A DNA stretch of 64,000 nucleotides from Adiantum capillus-veneris (taxonomy: Eukaryota; Streptophyta; Polypodiopsida; Polypodiales; Pteridaceae). Shown here piece after piece: positions 1 to 11,073 of the stretch. The notes under the pieces were generated by a model, which searched no databases, was not told where the DNA came from, and worked only from the letters and a program-made list of their open reading frames with translations. The stretch is taken from NCBI GenBank assembly GCA_014529385.2, contig CM043947.1, positions 124,020,891 through 124,084,890 of the forward strand, read 5' to 3'. The stretch's first letter is position 1; each line of letters starts with the position of its first letter. The translations under genes and the position numbers were made by a program.

Positions 1-954
1 GCGGGCCCCATTTCAAAGCCAGGCAAGTCCAAATGGCAACCAAGAAGACAGCTAAGATGTGGACGAAGTTCAAAGGGAAAGACCCACTTAAAGGCAAGGC
101 CGGGACCAAAGATAAGGGGAGGAGAGAGAAAAGAGAGATAGAGGAGGCAGGTGTGAGCCGACAAAGGTGTTCAGAGATAGGCCAAAGGAGTAGTGCAAAG
201 AGTAGCCCCAAAGGGGTAAAAATAATGAAGAAAAAGTAAAAAATAATAAAAAAGCCTAGGGGCCATAGCGATGTCGCTTTTGGACCCCCCCTAGTGCAAA
301 GAGAGAAAGAGAGAACAAAGGATGAAGCAAGGCAGTGCCCCCTTCCCAAAGATACCAAAATTAGGGTACCAAACGAACCAATAAAGAGGCAATTTCCCAA
401 ATTGAAACCCCCCCTATAAAAGTCAAAATTTTATCAAATTAGGGGCTTTTTGGTGTCGTTTGAAGCCTGCAAAGTGGAGCTCTTTGATAGAGGAGTGTGC
501 ATGTCAAGGCCCTTTGTATTTTCTTGTGTAAATGGCCATGGTGATGCCAATGTAAGCCTGTGTACGTGCTTTTTGAAGTGCAATCCAGCCACTGTCGCCC
601 CGTCTTGTTGTTGTTTCCCCTTCCCCCCTTCTCTTTCTCCTGCTCTGGTGTTTCCCCTCGTGCCGACAGTGTGGATGTGTGTGCCCCCCCGGACAGACAG
701 TGTTTGGTGTGAGAGAGTGAGATTGAGCGGCTATGTGCGTGTGTAAGGGTGCAAACAGACCGTGGCAGTGGGTGTGCTCTGTGTGGTGGATTTGTGGAGT
801 GTGTGAGAAGTGGAAATTGGGCACGTGGTGGTTTGCTGGTGTGAATGCGTGTTTCGAAGGTGTTTTCCGAGAGGATAGGGGTGATGTGGATACCCTAAGC
901 TATAGAGAGGCCCTTGTGTTTGTGCCGCGCATGTTCCCCCATTCCCCCTCTCCA
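1..954 (+). mobile_element. Element A, left LTR (5' part outside window)
   Basis: This stretch is a direct repeat of 4605-5552, with roughly one base in ten different by eye. It ends in CA at 954, and a primer-binding site follows after a 5-base spacer, so it is the left (5') LTR of a plus-strand LTR retrotransposon whose first ~600 bases lie off the window. A TATA box is at 415-421. The GC-rich downstream part (about 560-950) is the presumed R/U5 leader. Small open frames in both strands here are not credible genes. Confidence 0.85.
415..421 (+). promoter_or_regulatory. TATA box of element A left LTR
   Basis: TATAAAA preceded by a C-run lies in the middle of the LTR. The same box is at the equivalent place in the right LTR (5012-5018). 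It is the likely core promoter of the element. Confidence 0.6.
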
Positions 955-959
955 TCTTC

Positions 960-977
960 TGGTGCCCCCACTGAGGA
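960..977 (+). other. Primer-binding site of element A
   Basis: TGGTGCCCCCACTGAGGA starts 5 bases after the LTR end. The TGG start matches the CCA end of a tRNA. Nearly the same 18-mer follows the LTRs of elements B (15197) and C (25566), which links the three families. It is not the usual initiator-Met site; I do not assign the tRNA. Confidence 0.75.
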
Positions 978-1099
978 GTGTGCTAATGCTCCTAGTTGAA
1001 GTCAAAACGGTGATTTTTATGATGCCAAAGGTGTGGCCTTTGAAGAGCAGGTGCTTCTAGTGATGACTTGGATGGGATTTCCCATTTTCACTAGGGTTC

Positions 1100-2116
1100 A
1101 AGATGCCAAAACCTAGCTTCAAGAGTACGGATTGTTCGTGTTGGAAAGCGGTTTATTGAGAGAAGATAGTGCGACACAGGTGTTCCCACGCCCGGTTCGT
1201 GCTAAAGAGAGGCTATGGTTTGATGGTCTTGGTGATAAAGAAAAGGCAAATTGTGAAGCCTTGGAGGTGGCTTTTTGAAGCAGATTCATAGCGGACATGC
1301 AACTAGATGAAGTAAAGCAGAAGCTGGACGGATTAAACCAAAGCTTAGAGGGTGATTTTCAAGCGTTCAAGTGGGAATTCAAAGCCCTTTGGGTGAAATT
1401 GATCAGGGTAACTGCTGCAGAAAATGCCAGTTTTTGGAAATTAAGTAAATTCATGGGTTGTCTACAAGAGGAACTGTGAGATAAAGTGGAGATAGATGGC
1501 CCGATGTCGTATGAAGAGGAAGTAGCTCTAGCGAGAGGGCAAACTTAAAAGATTTTGAAGAAGTGCAAGGCTAGGCAAGGTTTGCCAAATGCAGTGATGC
1601 CAATGCAGTGTAATGGGGTGGTAGCCAAAGCCACAGGTGATACAAAGAGAAGTGAAAGTGCGAGAGGAACCAAGGGTTCTTTGTTTACAAAGAGACAGGG
1701 TGGTTCCTATTTCGAAGATGCCGGCTAGAGCGGTTCCAATTATGGAGGAAGTGGAGGTGGTTCCAGAGTGGACAAAGGATGTGATGTTGAGTTCGCGTGA
1801 AGCTATTGAAGCTCCATTTGAGTGTGATAAATAGTAAAAAGTGTGGTTTGCAGACGAGGTCGAAGTGGTGAAGCTAGAGGAGATTCTCGAGCTAGAAACC
1901 GAAGGAGAGGTTGAGGCAAGTGATAGTAGCTCAATGGACGTAGATTCAAGTTGGGAGACCGAATCGTCTCAATCTAGGTATGATGAGTTTGACCTCTTAC
2001 ATGTGAGTGGAGAGGCAGTGAATGTGTGCAAGGATCAACATGAGGTGCAAGCCGAAGTGCCTAGTGAAGACCAAGTGGAGAACTCTAGGCCTAGATGTGG
2101 TGAAGAGCAGGTATAG
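1100..2116 (+). pseudogene. Decayed gag of element A
   Basis: Pieces of a Ty3/gypsy-type gag can be followed through stops and frame changes. Around 1180-1300 the frame reads like the usual gag core (an RLWFDGL-type block, then a KANCEALEVAF block). 1297-1478 continues it with a helix-rich 60-residue stretch ending in QEEL. About 1500-1550 has SYEEEVALARG, which resembles the last conserved gag segment. 1841-2116 is an acidic tail. There is no zinc knuckle, protease or polymerase, so the element cannot be autonomous. Homology is judged by pattern only. Confidence 0.6.
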
Positions 2117-3990
2117 ATGGTGTGTGGTACCATGCTAATGGCCATGTTGATGAAGGTAGCGATGGAGTGTACCATAGTGGTGTATCAGGTGCAAAGTTTT
2201 ACTAAATGGGGATAGGGCAGCCATGCCTATGGTGGAAGAGGACGAGGGTGATGCAATAGAGAACAAGTTTTTCTCTTCCTTGGCAGAGCTTGATGATGCA
2301 ATAGTAGAAGAGTAGGTGATTGTAGCCGGCAAGCAAATGGTGCTTATTGACCTTGAAGGGCCAGTTGAAAAGGAGGAGCTCGACGATGCTAGAATTGAGT
2401 GCATGGTAGATGAGAAGGGCAGAGCGAAGTCAAAGATGGAGGTGCTTCCTATGCATTTGGTGCCCTCTATGACAGATGATGCGGATTCCAAGGCAGTGTC
2501 CAAGCTTTCTAAGGAGGTCTGTAAGTGGTGGTTGAAGGGGATGCTAATAAAAGTAGCTGTGCAGTGTGTTGTTGAGCAGGTACACAATTTGCTAGATGAG
2601 GATCAAGCTTTACATGTTTGGGAGGACGGGTTAAGTATGTTAGGTATGTCTGTGATGTTGAGCAGGTACAAGATCTACTAGATGAGGATCTAGCTTTACA
2701 TGGTTGGGAGGACGGGTTAATTATGTCAGGTATGTCAAAACTGTTGATTGAACAGGATGGTGAGCATGAGGATGATCTATTTGGTGCTCTTAGGGGTGCT
2801 TTGTTGCAAGTGGGTAGTTTTCCAAGGAGTGCTTGAAGTGATGGAGGTAGGATGCTAGCAGTTTGGCTATGCATATGGATATGTGCCTTGGTGTGGCACT
2901 GTCCGAGGGTGCTGCAGGTGGAAGGAGAAGAAAAATGCAAGGTTTTTGACCCAAGTGGATGTTGACAGGTAAAGCAGGGGGCTGCGCATCCCGCATGAGC
3001 AAAAACAACGGGTTACGTGCGCCAAATTTGTACATATGTTAGGTGTTTTTATGGTGTATAGAGAGTTTTCTTTTGGTGTGCATCTTTTTAGTGCAGTAAG
3101 CCTATGTGTGGTTGAACATAAATGTTCAACAAGGGGGTGGACAATGATGGTGCAACCAAAATTTGCCCGAGCAAGGAACTGGTCTATGCCAAGCAGAGAC
3201 AGCAGGAAAGTGCAGTACAAAAGTCTAGGGTAGGTACCAAGGACCTGTGCAGCCAACGGGTAGCAGAAATATATGCTCAATGCGGTTTTTTAGGCCAAAA
3301 GAGCTGAGGAATGGTCCACCAGGGATAGCGAATAAAGTTTTCTGAAATACAAAGTGAGTGCTCTCAAATGTAGTGCTCGATGTGCTCTAGAATCCAGTCT
3401 AGATGGATCATCAAATGGAGCCCTAGTGCTCAATATATTGCAGTTCAAAGTTAGAAGGTGTTGCAGATCCCCGACGCGCTGGACAACTGGGGACAGGTGG
3501 ACCGGGCTAGTGTGAGTGGATAGATGTTTAGTGCTTGAGTAGTGGAGCATGCCGGTCTTCTCGGATCGCCAATCAGAGCTCTGGTTAGCAAGTTATGGCC
3601 ATTAGAGATTTTCTGCGGGTCGAGTCTAAGCCTATTTGCCCGCATTGACAAATGCTCCATCTCGTGTTTTCATGAGCTCGCCAGGTGTTTGGTGTGTTGT
3701 ATGCAGCATGTGATGCTAGCAGGAAGTGATGGCACGTAGATCATAGTCCGAAGAACGGAGATATTCTTGGCCAAATTTAGAAGTTTGTGGAAAACGTGAG
3801 GAGTCAGATGTTTTTTTCCCGGTTTGGGGTGCACTGATCGAGGTCGGTTGAAGTCGCCTTGCGGGGTCGGTATGTGATCTTGAGGATTGGAATGCAAGGT
3901 TTTGGTAGGCTCAACGGCGGGTGCATAGGCCAACTGACCAGGGTATGGCAAGACATCCAATGCAAGGGAAAAAAGGTTTTCTTTAAGTTG
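2117..3990 (+). other. Non-coding internal region of element A
   Basis: I see no convincing gene in this stretch. About 2585-2640 and 2660-2735 carry a short tandem duplication around the phrase gatgaggatcnagctttacatg. The part at 3540-3960 is alignable by eye, with many changes, to 27330-27790 in element C. Elements A and C therefore share a 3' internal region and a common ancestor. Confidence 0.5.
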
Positions 3991-4006
3991 AAATGGGGGG
4001 TTTTTT
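3991..4006 (+). other. Polypurine-tract region of element A
   Basis: AAATGGGGGG followed by a T-run lies directly before the TG that opens the right LTR. A purine tract at this place is the expected plus-strand primer. The T-run between the purines and the LTR is unusual, so the exact boundary could be a few bases off. Confidence 0.5.
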
Positions 4007-5552
4007 TGAGGCCTTGGAGGCCATTCTAAGAGGGGTCACCCAAGTTGATGCCACATGGCATCGGGGTCGTCCCACATTCACTACTTGACATTAAGGATGC
4101 GGGCTATTTAACCTGGGCCGTGAGCTACCATTAGGACACAAAGGGGGAGAGAGAGGGGAGCTCCCTCACTCCGTTAGCTCGTGGCGGTGGCTATGGAGTT
4201 GGATGTGGAAGGCGCTGCATGAGCGCGTACCTGGCGGCGAGAGGGTGTAAAAGAGGGTCTTTTGGAGGGTTGAAGGCGGCACCATCGCTTTGCGCGCCTG
4301 TCTGGCCATTGATGTCATGGACGCCCGAAGCGGAAGGTCCCACAACCTAGTTGGGCTCCAATTTTTTTGAGACAGAGAGGGCAATAGAAATATCCTTATT
4401 GCCTCCCCCTTGCATGAGAGGGGTGCGTCCCATAGGGATCAAGGAAGAGCCAGCGAGGTCGGAAGGTCTAATGCAAAGGGGATGATTCCCACAGAGATAG
4501 GAAGAAAGGGTGAGAGGTAGCCCGAGCCAAGGAATGAGCCCCATAGGAGACGAGTCCAAGAGCAAAGAAAAAAAAGAAGGGGCCGCCATGTGTACGAAGG
4601 AGTGGCGGGCCCCATTCAAAGCCGGGCAAGTCCAAATGGTGACCAAGAAGACAGGTAAGATGTGGACCAAGTGCAAAGGGGTAGACCCACTTCAAGGCAA
4701 GGCCAGGGGACCAAAGAGAACGAGAGGAGAGAGAAAAGAGAGAGACAGGAGGCAGGTGTGAGCCGACAAAGGTGGTCAAAGATAGGCCAAAGGAGCAGCG
4801 CAAAGAGTAGCACCAAAGGGGTAAAAATAATGAGGAAAACTCAAAAATAATGAAAAATCCTAGGGGCAATAGCGATGTCGCTATTGCACCCCCCCCCAAT
4901 GCAAAGAGAGAACACAGGATGAAGCAAGGCGGTGCCCCCTTCCCAAAGATACCAAAATTAGGGTACCAAATGGACCAATAAAGAGGCAATTTTCCAAATT
5001 GAAAACCCCCATATAAAAGTCAAAATATAATCAAATTAGGGGCTTTTTGGTGCCGTTTGAAGCCTGCAAAGTGGATCTCTCTAACAGAGGAGTGTACCTG
5101 TCAAAGTCCTTTGTATTTTCTTGTGTAAATGGCCATGGTGATGGTAGTGTAAGCCTGTGTATGTGCTTTGTGAAGTGCAATCAAGCCACTGTTGCCCCAT
5201 CTTGTTGTTGTTTTCCCTTCCCCCCTTCTCTTTCTCCTGTTCTGGTGTTTCCCCTCGCTGCCAGCAGTGTGGATGTGTATGCCCCCCCGGACCGATGGTG
5301 TTTGGTGTAAGAGAGTGAGATTGAACGGCTATGTGTGTGTGTAAGGGTGGAGATAGACCATGGCAGTAGGTGTGCTCTGTGTGGTGGATTTGTGGAGTGT
5401 GTGAGGAGTGGAAATTGGGCAGGCGGTGGTCTGCTGGTGTGAATTTGTGTTTCAAAGGTGTTTTTCAAGAGGATACGGGTGATGTGGATACCCTAAGCTA
5501 TACAGAGGCCCTTGTGTTTATGTCGTGTGTGTTCCTCCATTCCCCCTCTCCA
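4007..5552 (+). mobile_element. Element A, right LTR
   Basis: A 1546-bp LTR that begins TGAGGCC and ends CTCCA. Its part from 4605 matches the left LTR (1-954). A TATA box is at 5012-5018. About 10% divergence between the two LTRs by eye argues for an old insertion. The next five bases (CCGCT) would be the target duplication, but the left flank is outside the window. The polymerase reading frame of another element resumes directly at 5553. Confidence 0.85.
5012..5018 (+). promoter_or_regulatory. TATA box of element A right LTR
   Basis: TATAAAA, the counterpart of 415-421 in the left LTR. Confidence 0.55.
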
Positions 5553-6330
5553 CCGCTCTTTATTTTGGAACATCAATAAGAGTGTTTATTGATGACTTTT
5601 GTACATATAGCCCTCGCATCTCACACTTAGAAAAGGTGACTAAGGGTTTGACAAGGCTGAAAAGCCTAGGAGGGCAATTAAATGTAGACAAGTACCACAT
5701 TTGAGAAAGTAGAGTCATTCTTTTAGGCCATGAAATTTCAGCTAAAGGTATCAATGCCGATCCAAGTAAGGTGTCTGCACTCATTGCACTACCTTCACCA
5801 ACAACCGCACATCAACTACTCTCTTTTCTACAAAAGGTGAGGTATTTGAGTAGATTTATACATCTACCATCGCAACTTGTTTTACCACTGCAACATCTCA
5901 CACAAAAATCGACTTTCACATGGGACAAGCAGAGCAAACATCACTACAACAAGGTAAAGGAGGTCTTAGCCACCCTACCAAATATCTCACCACGTCTAAG
6001 TGGGACAAAAAGTTCTATGTCACCTCAAGCGTGGGTGATGACTCCTTAGGGGTTGTGCTCCTCTAGAAGTATGGAACAACATCTTTCATGAGGCCAATCT
6101 ACTTCTTGAGTCAAATGATGACAGCGATAGAGATAGGTTTCACCCATGTGGAACGTTTAGCCCTCGGTCTTAGATTTGCATCTACAAAGTTTCGATCATA
6201 TTTGTTGCCTAGGAAATTTGTAATCTTATCCATGGATGAAATGTTTCCCTATGTGGTACAACACATGGATGTTTCTGCTAGGATTACTAAGTGGCTAGTT
6301 CATCTGCAAGAGTTTGACTACACATTATAG
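5553..6330 (+). pseudogene. Decayed Ty3/gypsy pol: end of reverse transcriptase and RNase H
   Basis: Immediately after the element A LTR a frame reads RVFIDDFCTYS, the catalytic FIDD box of gypsy reverse transcriptase, then the thumb segment with LLGHEISAKGI. 5771-6050 has the connection segment ending in the FTWDKQ block. 6088-6330 is the RNase H part (FLSQMM, then ERLALGLRFASTKFRSYL). Several stops and frame changes (for example near 5702 and 6048) make it a pseudogene. The upstream gag-protease-RT half must lie left of the element A insertion, outside the window. Confidence 0.85.
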
Positions 6331-6960
6331 GTGGAAATCATGACAAGGGCAAGCTTGGGGGGACTTATGACCCACCAAAACTTTGAGAAGAAGGTAAAGA
6401 AATCTAAAGGGGAAGGAATTCAACCACTTCTAGAGCCACCGGTTGTAGAAAGAGCACACTCTCTCTATTTTGATGGAGCCTACAAGAAAACATCTGACAA
6501 AGCATCTACATGCATAGTGGTCTTTGATGACAAAGGTATCAAGGTATTTTTGCTTGGCCATTTGTTATAATATTCTAAGAATGAAGCTGAGTATGCAGCA
6601 CTAACCAAGGGGTTACAATTGGTGCGTCTCAAAAGGAGTAAAGCGCCTTAATGTATTTGGGGATGCTCTACTTATGGTAAGTCAAGTAAATGGAGTATGG
6701 ACATGTAATCCTAGCTTGCGGACCCACTTAAACTGTGTAAAACCTTTGTTGGGTAAGTTTGAAGCATTTCAACTGCACCACATCTCAAGGGCTCAAAACC
6801 ATGAAGCCAATGCCTTAGCAAGAGAAATAATTCAAGAAGTGGGGGTTGGGGCTATAAAGCTAAAGATCCCTCTATTTCAAGGTAGTGATGCCTTACCCGA
6901 CATAATGCATTTCTTGGAAACAGGGGAATGTCCGCTAGACCTAACAAAAGGGCAAAAGTA
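6331..6960 (+). pseudogene. Second (archaeal-type) RNase H of a Tat-lineage gypsy element
   Basis: After the first RNase H and a linker comes a second RNase H-like domain: LYFDGAYKKTSDKAS (first catalytic Asp), then KNEAEYAALTKGLQL (Glu), NVFGDALLMVSQV (Asp) and AQNHEANALA (last Asp region replaced by a Glu-Ala context). A second RNase H between pol RNase H and integrase is the known hallmark of the Tat/Ogre branch of plant Ty3/gypsy elements. Stops at 6328, 6568 and 6959 and a frame change near 6640 show decay. Confidence 0.8.
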
Positions 6961-8190
6961 ATGGCTTACTAGGAATGCCACAAGGAATCGTCTTATCAGT
7001 GACGGTTTGTATTGCAAGGATAAGGACCAAGTACTTGGGAAGGTCCCTCTCTCTAATAAAATTACGGGGGTAATTGCTAGTTTTCTTGATGGTGTTTGTG
7101 GCGGTCACTTTGCCCTACATATAACAAGTAAGAAAATCTTGTAGGCTTGTTTTGTATGGCCTAGCCTCAATCGTGATGTACACGACTGGTGTAAGACATG
7201 TAAGTTGTGTCAAAAGGCCGGCACTAGATCACTCATGCCTGAACCACAGACATCCATCCTTTCATATGGGCCATTTGAAAAATGGGGTATAGATGCCATA
7301 GGACCATTGCTTAGGGCCAACTCACGGAAGTTCTACATCATCATGGGAGTCGACTATATGACTAGGTGGATGGAAGCTGTGGAGGTAGCTAAGTTTGTTT
7401 ATGAGCATATAAGTTGCAGGTTTGGCAAACCATTAGAAATCAGCTCTGATAGAGGGCAAGGTTTATAGAGCAGACTTGGTAGGAGAATCAATGCCAAAAC
7501 TAGGCATTACAAGGAGGCACTCCTCACCATATTATCCTCAATGTAATGTCTTAGTTGAAAAAGTGAATGGAATGGTTTGTAAAATTATCACCAAGCACGT
7601 TAACAATCATCCTGGGGATTGGGATAAGTATCTACTCCCAGATTTGTGGGCCTACCGAACCTCCTTCCACACATCTTTGCGGTTCACCCCATATCATTTA
7701 GTATTTGGAAAGGAGGCAATCTTACCTATTGACGTGCAACTAGGAAGCCACAGAGTGATGGCAAGCCAGTTTCAACAACCCAACATGCATTTGAGAGATC
7801 ACATCCTTGACTTGGAACGACTACAACTGGGCAGAGAACAAGTAATCAATCATTATGCGGCACAGGCAGAACACAGACGGCTAAGTTTCAATCAACATCT
7901 TCGACACAAAGATTTAAAGAAAGGCATGTTCGTGCTCCACCATGACAATTGCTTCGACACACGCAAGGATAGGAAGTTCCTACTCTGATGGGAAGGCCCT
8001 TTCATCATCAGGAAGAAATATGCCAATGGGAGCTACCAACTCCTACGAACCAATGGTAAGCTTCATAAGACTAGAGTCAATGGCTGGCGGGTTAAACCTT
8101 ATTTTCTTTGATTTGATCAAACTCCACCTATCGACATTCCTGACGAGGATAGACAATCAACCCCCACCTCTGATGACTATGAACAAATAA
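6961..8190 (+). pseudogene. Integrase of the Tat-lineage gypsy element (decayed)
   Basis: The HHCC zinc module is visible (GGHFALHITS, then CKTCKLCQKAG at about 7195-7220). The catalytic core follows: EKWGIDAIGP carries the first Asp and EISSDRGQGL the second. A frame change comes near 7470, then SSPYYPQCNVLVEKVNG carries the Glu at about 7555. The C-terminal part has the WEGPFIIRKKYANGSYQL block (about 7990-8050), which is the GPY/F-type module. No chromodomain follows, as expected for Tat. At least three in-frame stops make it inactive. Confidence 0.85.
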
Positions 8191-8215
8191 ATGACCTAGA
8201 GGCATAAATTCCCCT

Positions 8216-8234
8216 AACCTTAGGGGGAGGGCTA
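8216..8234 (+). other. Polypurine tract of the Tat-lineage element
   Basis: TTAGGGGGAGGGC lies between the end of integrase and TGACACCGGG, the likely LTR start. Its position and composition fit a polypurine tract. Confidence 0.65.
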
Positions 8235-8845
8235 ATGACACCGGGTTAGCCTAAGTGCCCTCTAGGCCACCCAAAGAAACAAAAAATGTCCGGCCTTTGG
8301 AGCCATCGCTGCAGGATTCGACCCTATTTGGGGATCATAAGGTTAAAAAAAATCAAAAAAATGATTTTTTTATTATTATTGCCGCCAAACCACCTCCCCT
8401 CCCTTGCTCACACGCGTGCAATGAGACGACGTGCTTCCCTTTAGGACCATTCCCTCCCTCTCCTCCATTATCCCCCCTATCCCCTCCATTATCACCACCC
8501 CACTCCCTCACCTTCTCCCTCAGCTACACTCTCTCTCTCTATCTCTCACCTATTATTCACACACCCCCTCACTCCCTCTCTATGTTTCACACTCTCTCTA
8601 CCTCTCTCGTGCTATGTGTAGGCAAGCCCATAGGGGGCGTGAAAACAATAAAACAAATATAATATCTCTCTCTCTCTCTCTCCCTCGATCATCACTTGGA
8701 GGGGGGGGGGGGGGGGGGAAGGTGCACCATGCATGGACACACTCCCCACCACCACCATCTTCAACCCCTCACCCCTTCTCTCAGCCTCACGCTCTCCCTC
8801 ACCCGGGCCTGCAACACTCCCTCTCTCTCTTTTGCTCCCGTTGCC

Positions 8846-8914
<69 letters not shown>

Positions 8915-10020
8915 AGTCTGTATCAGTAACAGTCCACGCGGGTGCAAGCACAAGCCTCCCTCTTTCTCAACGCACACCACACACACACTCACCCCTATTC
9001 ACACACACCTTACCTCAGTCCCTCTCTTTCCACCACTCACCCTCATCCACTCCCTATCTCTCACGCTCTCTCACCCTCTCTCATTCTCTCCTGTGTCAAC
9101 AACCCCCACGTGCAGCAAACAAACCTCTCTCTCGCTATACACAAACCCACACCTACACACACACAAACACACACCCTCCCCAGGCCCTCTCACCCTCTCC
9201 TTTCCACTCTAACTCTCCTCAATCATGCTCTCTCTCCCTTGTTCTCTGTAGATGGCCAAGAAGATGGAAAACATAATAAAAATAATAATCTTTCTCACTC
9301 TCGTTCCCACACACACTTGCCGGCGCATTTATCCACATACATACACACACACACATACAATCTCATATACACACCCACATACACTCCCTCCGTTTTCCAC
9401 ACCCATATACTATAAACACACACCCACACACAATTTGCTCAAACACAACACATACATACATGCATGCATAAGCACATATCCACAAGCACATAAAGTGAAG
9501 GAAACAAGAGCCACCCCATCAACAAAAGAAGAAGACGATCAAAAGCATGCAGAAGAAGCAAAAAGTAAAAGATTGACACCAAAGGCATGCCTCGATCTAC
9601 CCCAAATGTGACAAGCAGTATCTCGCCATCAGCAAAACACGAGTTCTGGCAGCATTAACCTCACACCGGCCACCCAAACCATCAACAAAACCCACTGTAA
9701 ATTCCCTCAGCACCACTCTTCTTCAATAGCCTAGCCAATGGCTAGTGGATTGTATAAAAAACTCCCCATCTCACTCTTACCTCCCTTCTCTCTATCTCTA
9801 CCTTCTCTCACTTTCTATCTCTCTTACTAGAGAGGCATCTAGACTCTCTTTAGTGACCGGTGGATATTTTCAAGGATCATTAGGTATGGACCACCTCTCA
9901 AGCCTTTATAAAGAGGCCTCCACTAAGCACAATGCAGAGAAAACACGAGAGGCGCCACCGAGGGTCCATGCACTCTGTACCACTAAGCACATAATGCACC
10001 TCCCAAGCTAGGGAGCTCGT
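8235..10020 (+). mobile_element. 3' LTR of the Tat-lineage element (right end uncertain)
   Basis: The LTR starts TGACACCGGGTT directly after the polypurine tract. It is packed with CT, CA and AC low-complexity runs, which create long open frames that are not genes. A TATA-like tataaaaa is at 9753-9760 and another ctttataaag at about 9904. No second LTR is in the window, so I cannot fix the right end; 10020 is where the GC-richer sequence gives way to AT-rich DNA. Confidence 0.55.
8851..8913. repeat. (TC)n microsatellite in the Tat LTR
   Basis: An uninterrupted TC run of 63 bases, with shorter CT runs around it and a G-run at 8700-8718. It gives apparent poly-Ser-Leu open frames. Confidence 0.95.
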
Positions 10021-10673
10021 GGTATTGATAGCCGTTTTTTGGCTATTAAAAATTGCCATAGTGAGCTACTTCACCCTATCAAATCACTCAAACACGGTGG
10101 TTATCCTCACCATTTCAGTGTACATAGGCATGTTTGAGTTAGGAGACTTTTCCCATATCTTCTTAAAAAAACCTCAAATAGCTAGTCACTAGGCTAGTTG
10201 AGCCAAAAAAAAATAAAAAATAAAAAATAAAAGTATATTATGGCCTCTTTGTGTGTAAATATTTCATTATATATAGGACCTAAATATAAGTATTTTTCAT
10301 GATTATTTTGGTATTTATTTTAAGCCCTAATTTTTCTTACCATTTTGCATACTCTTTATTCCATATAGAAATATTTTCATGCAAGCTTCTCTTTATTTTG
10401 GTGTAACTCCACCCCAACAAAAATCCAAAAAAAACTAGTTGTATTTATGTGTATATTTTCACTATTGTGATTTTTCCCTTCCTACATCTATTCTCTTTTA
10501 CTCTCATAAATTAAAACACAAAAAATATTCATTATTTTATGGTAGGGTCATAATGAGAAAGATTTATTTTGACCTCTCTATATTTTTTCAACTATATTAT
10601 TTATATTTTATATGTACATATTTTTTAGACCCCTCAATATTTGATTTCCTTAGTTGTACTACTCACTTATATC
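10021..10673. other. AT-rich spacer, no gene seen
   Basis: Mostly AT-rich DNA with A-runs near 10205-10230. I find no coding pattern. It is the target into which the copia element at 10679 inserted. Confidence 0.6.
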
Positions 10674-10678
10674 ATGAT
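10674..10678. other. Target-site duplication ATGAT (left) of the copia element
   Basis: ATGAT directly precedes the left LTR and is repeated at 19456-19460 directly after the right LTR, as a 5-bp duplication should be. Confidence 0.9.
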
Positions 10679-10825
10679 TGTAGAGATGTAGAGAGAAAGA
10701 GAGAGAGAGAGACGAGACAAAATACACACCATATACGCTCCCAAAGACTGATTCATATTGAGGACAAGATACAAATATATAGGTGAGACCAAGTTGAGTA
10801 GAGTGAGCCATATATAGCTCCAACA
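10679..10825 (-). mobile_element. 3' LTR of the copia element
   Basis: A 147-bp TG...CA repeat, nearly identical to 19313-19455. It differs by two bases and four extra GA-run bases. Short LTRs of this size are typical of small copia elements. Confidence 0.92.
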
Positions 10826-10838
10826 CCCCCACTCAAAC
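10826..10838 (-). other. Polypurine tract of the copia element
   Basis: On the minus strand GTTTGAGTGGGGG abuts the TG of the 3' LTR, the standard place and composition. Confidence 0.8.
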
Positions 10839-11073
10839 AAAGGTCTCTAGCTTTGGATGAAAAAACCCTTGGGGAGTTCAAGGGAAAAACCCAAGCCCCT
10901 ATACAATGTGAAAATATGAACCAGCGATGATGATGTGAAAGTGAATTGTGCATCTATGTACAAATATTCAAGTGATTTAGAGATCACAATGTGCAAATGT
11001 GGAGTGTGCATAGTGCATGGTACCTAAAAGATTACAATGTCATATGTACAAAGCTATTACAATAGGAAAGAAG

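Noticed and set aside
8431-9415. Long Ser/Leu/His-rich open frames in two or three frames
   Set aside because: They come from CT, CA and AC low-complexity DNA in an LTR; all frames stay open because the repeat lacks stop codons.
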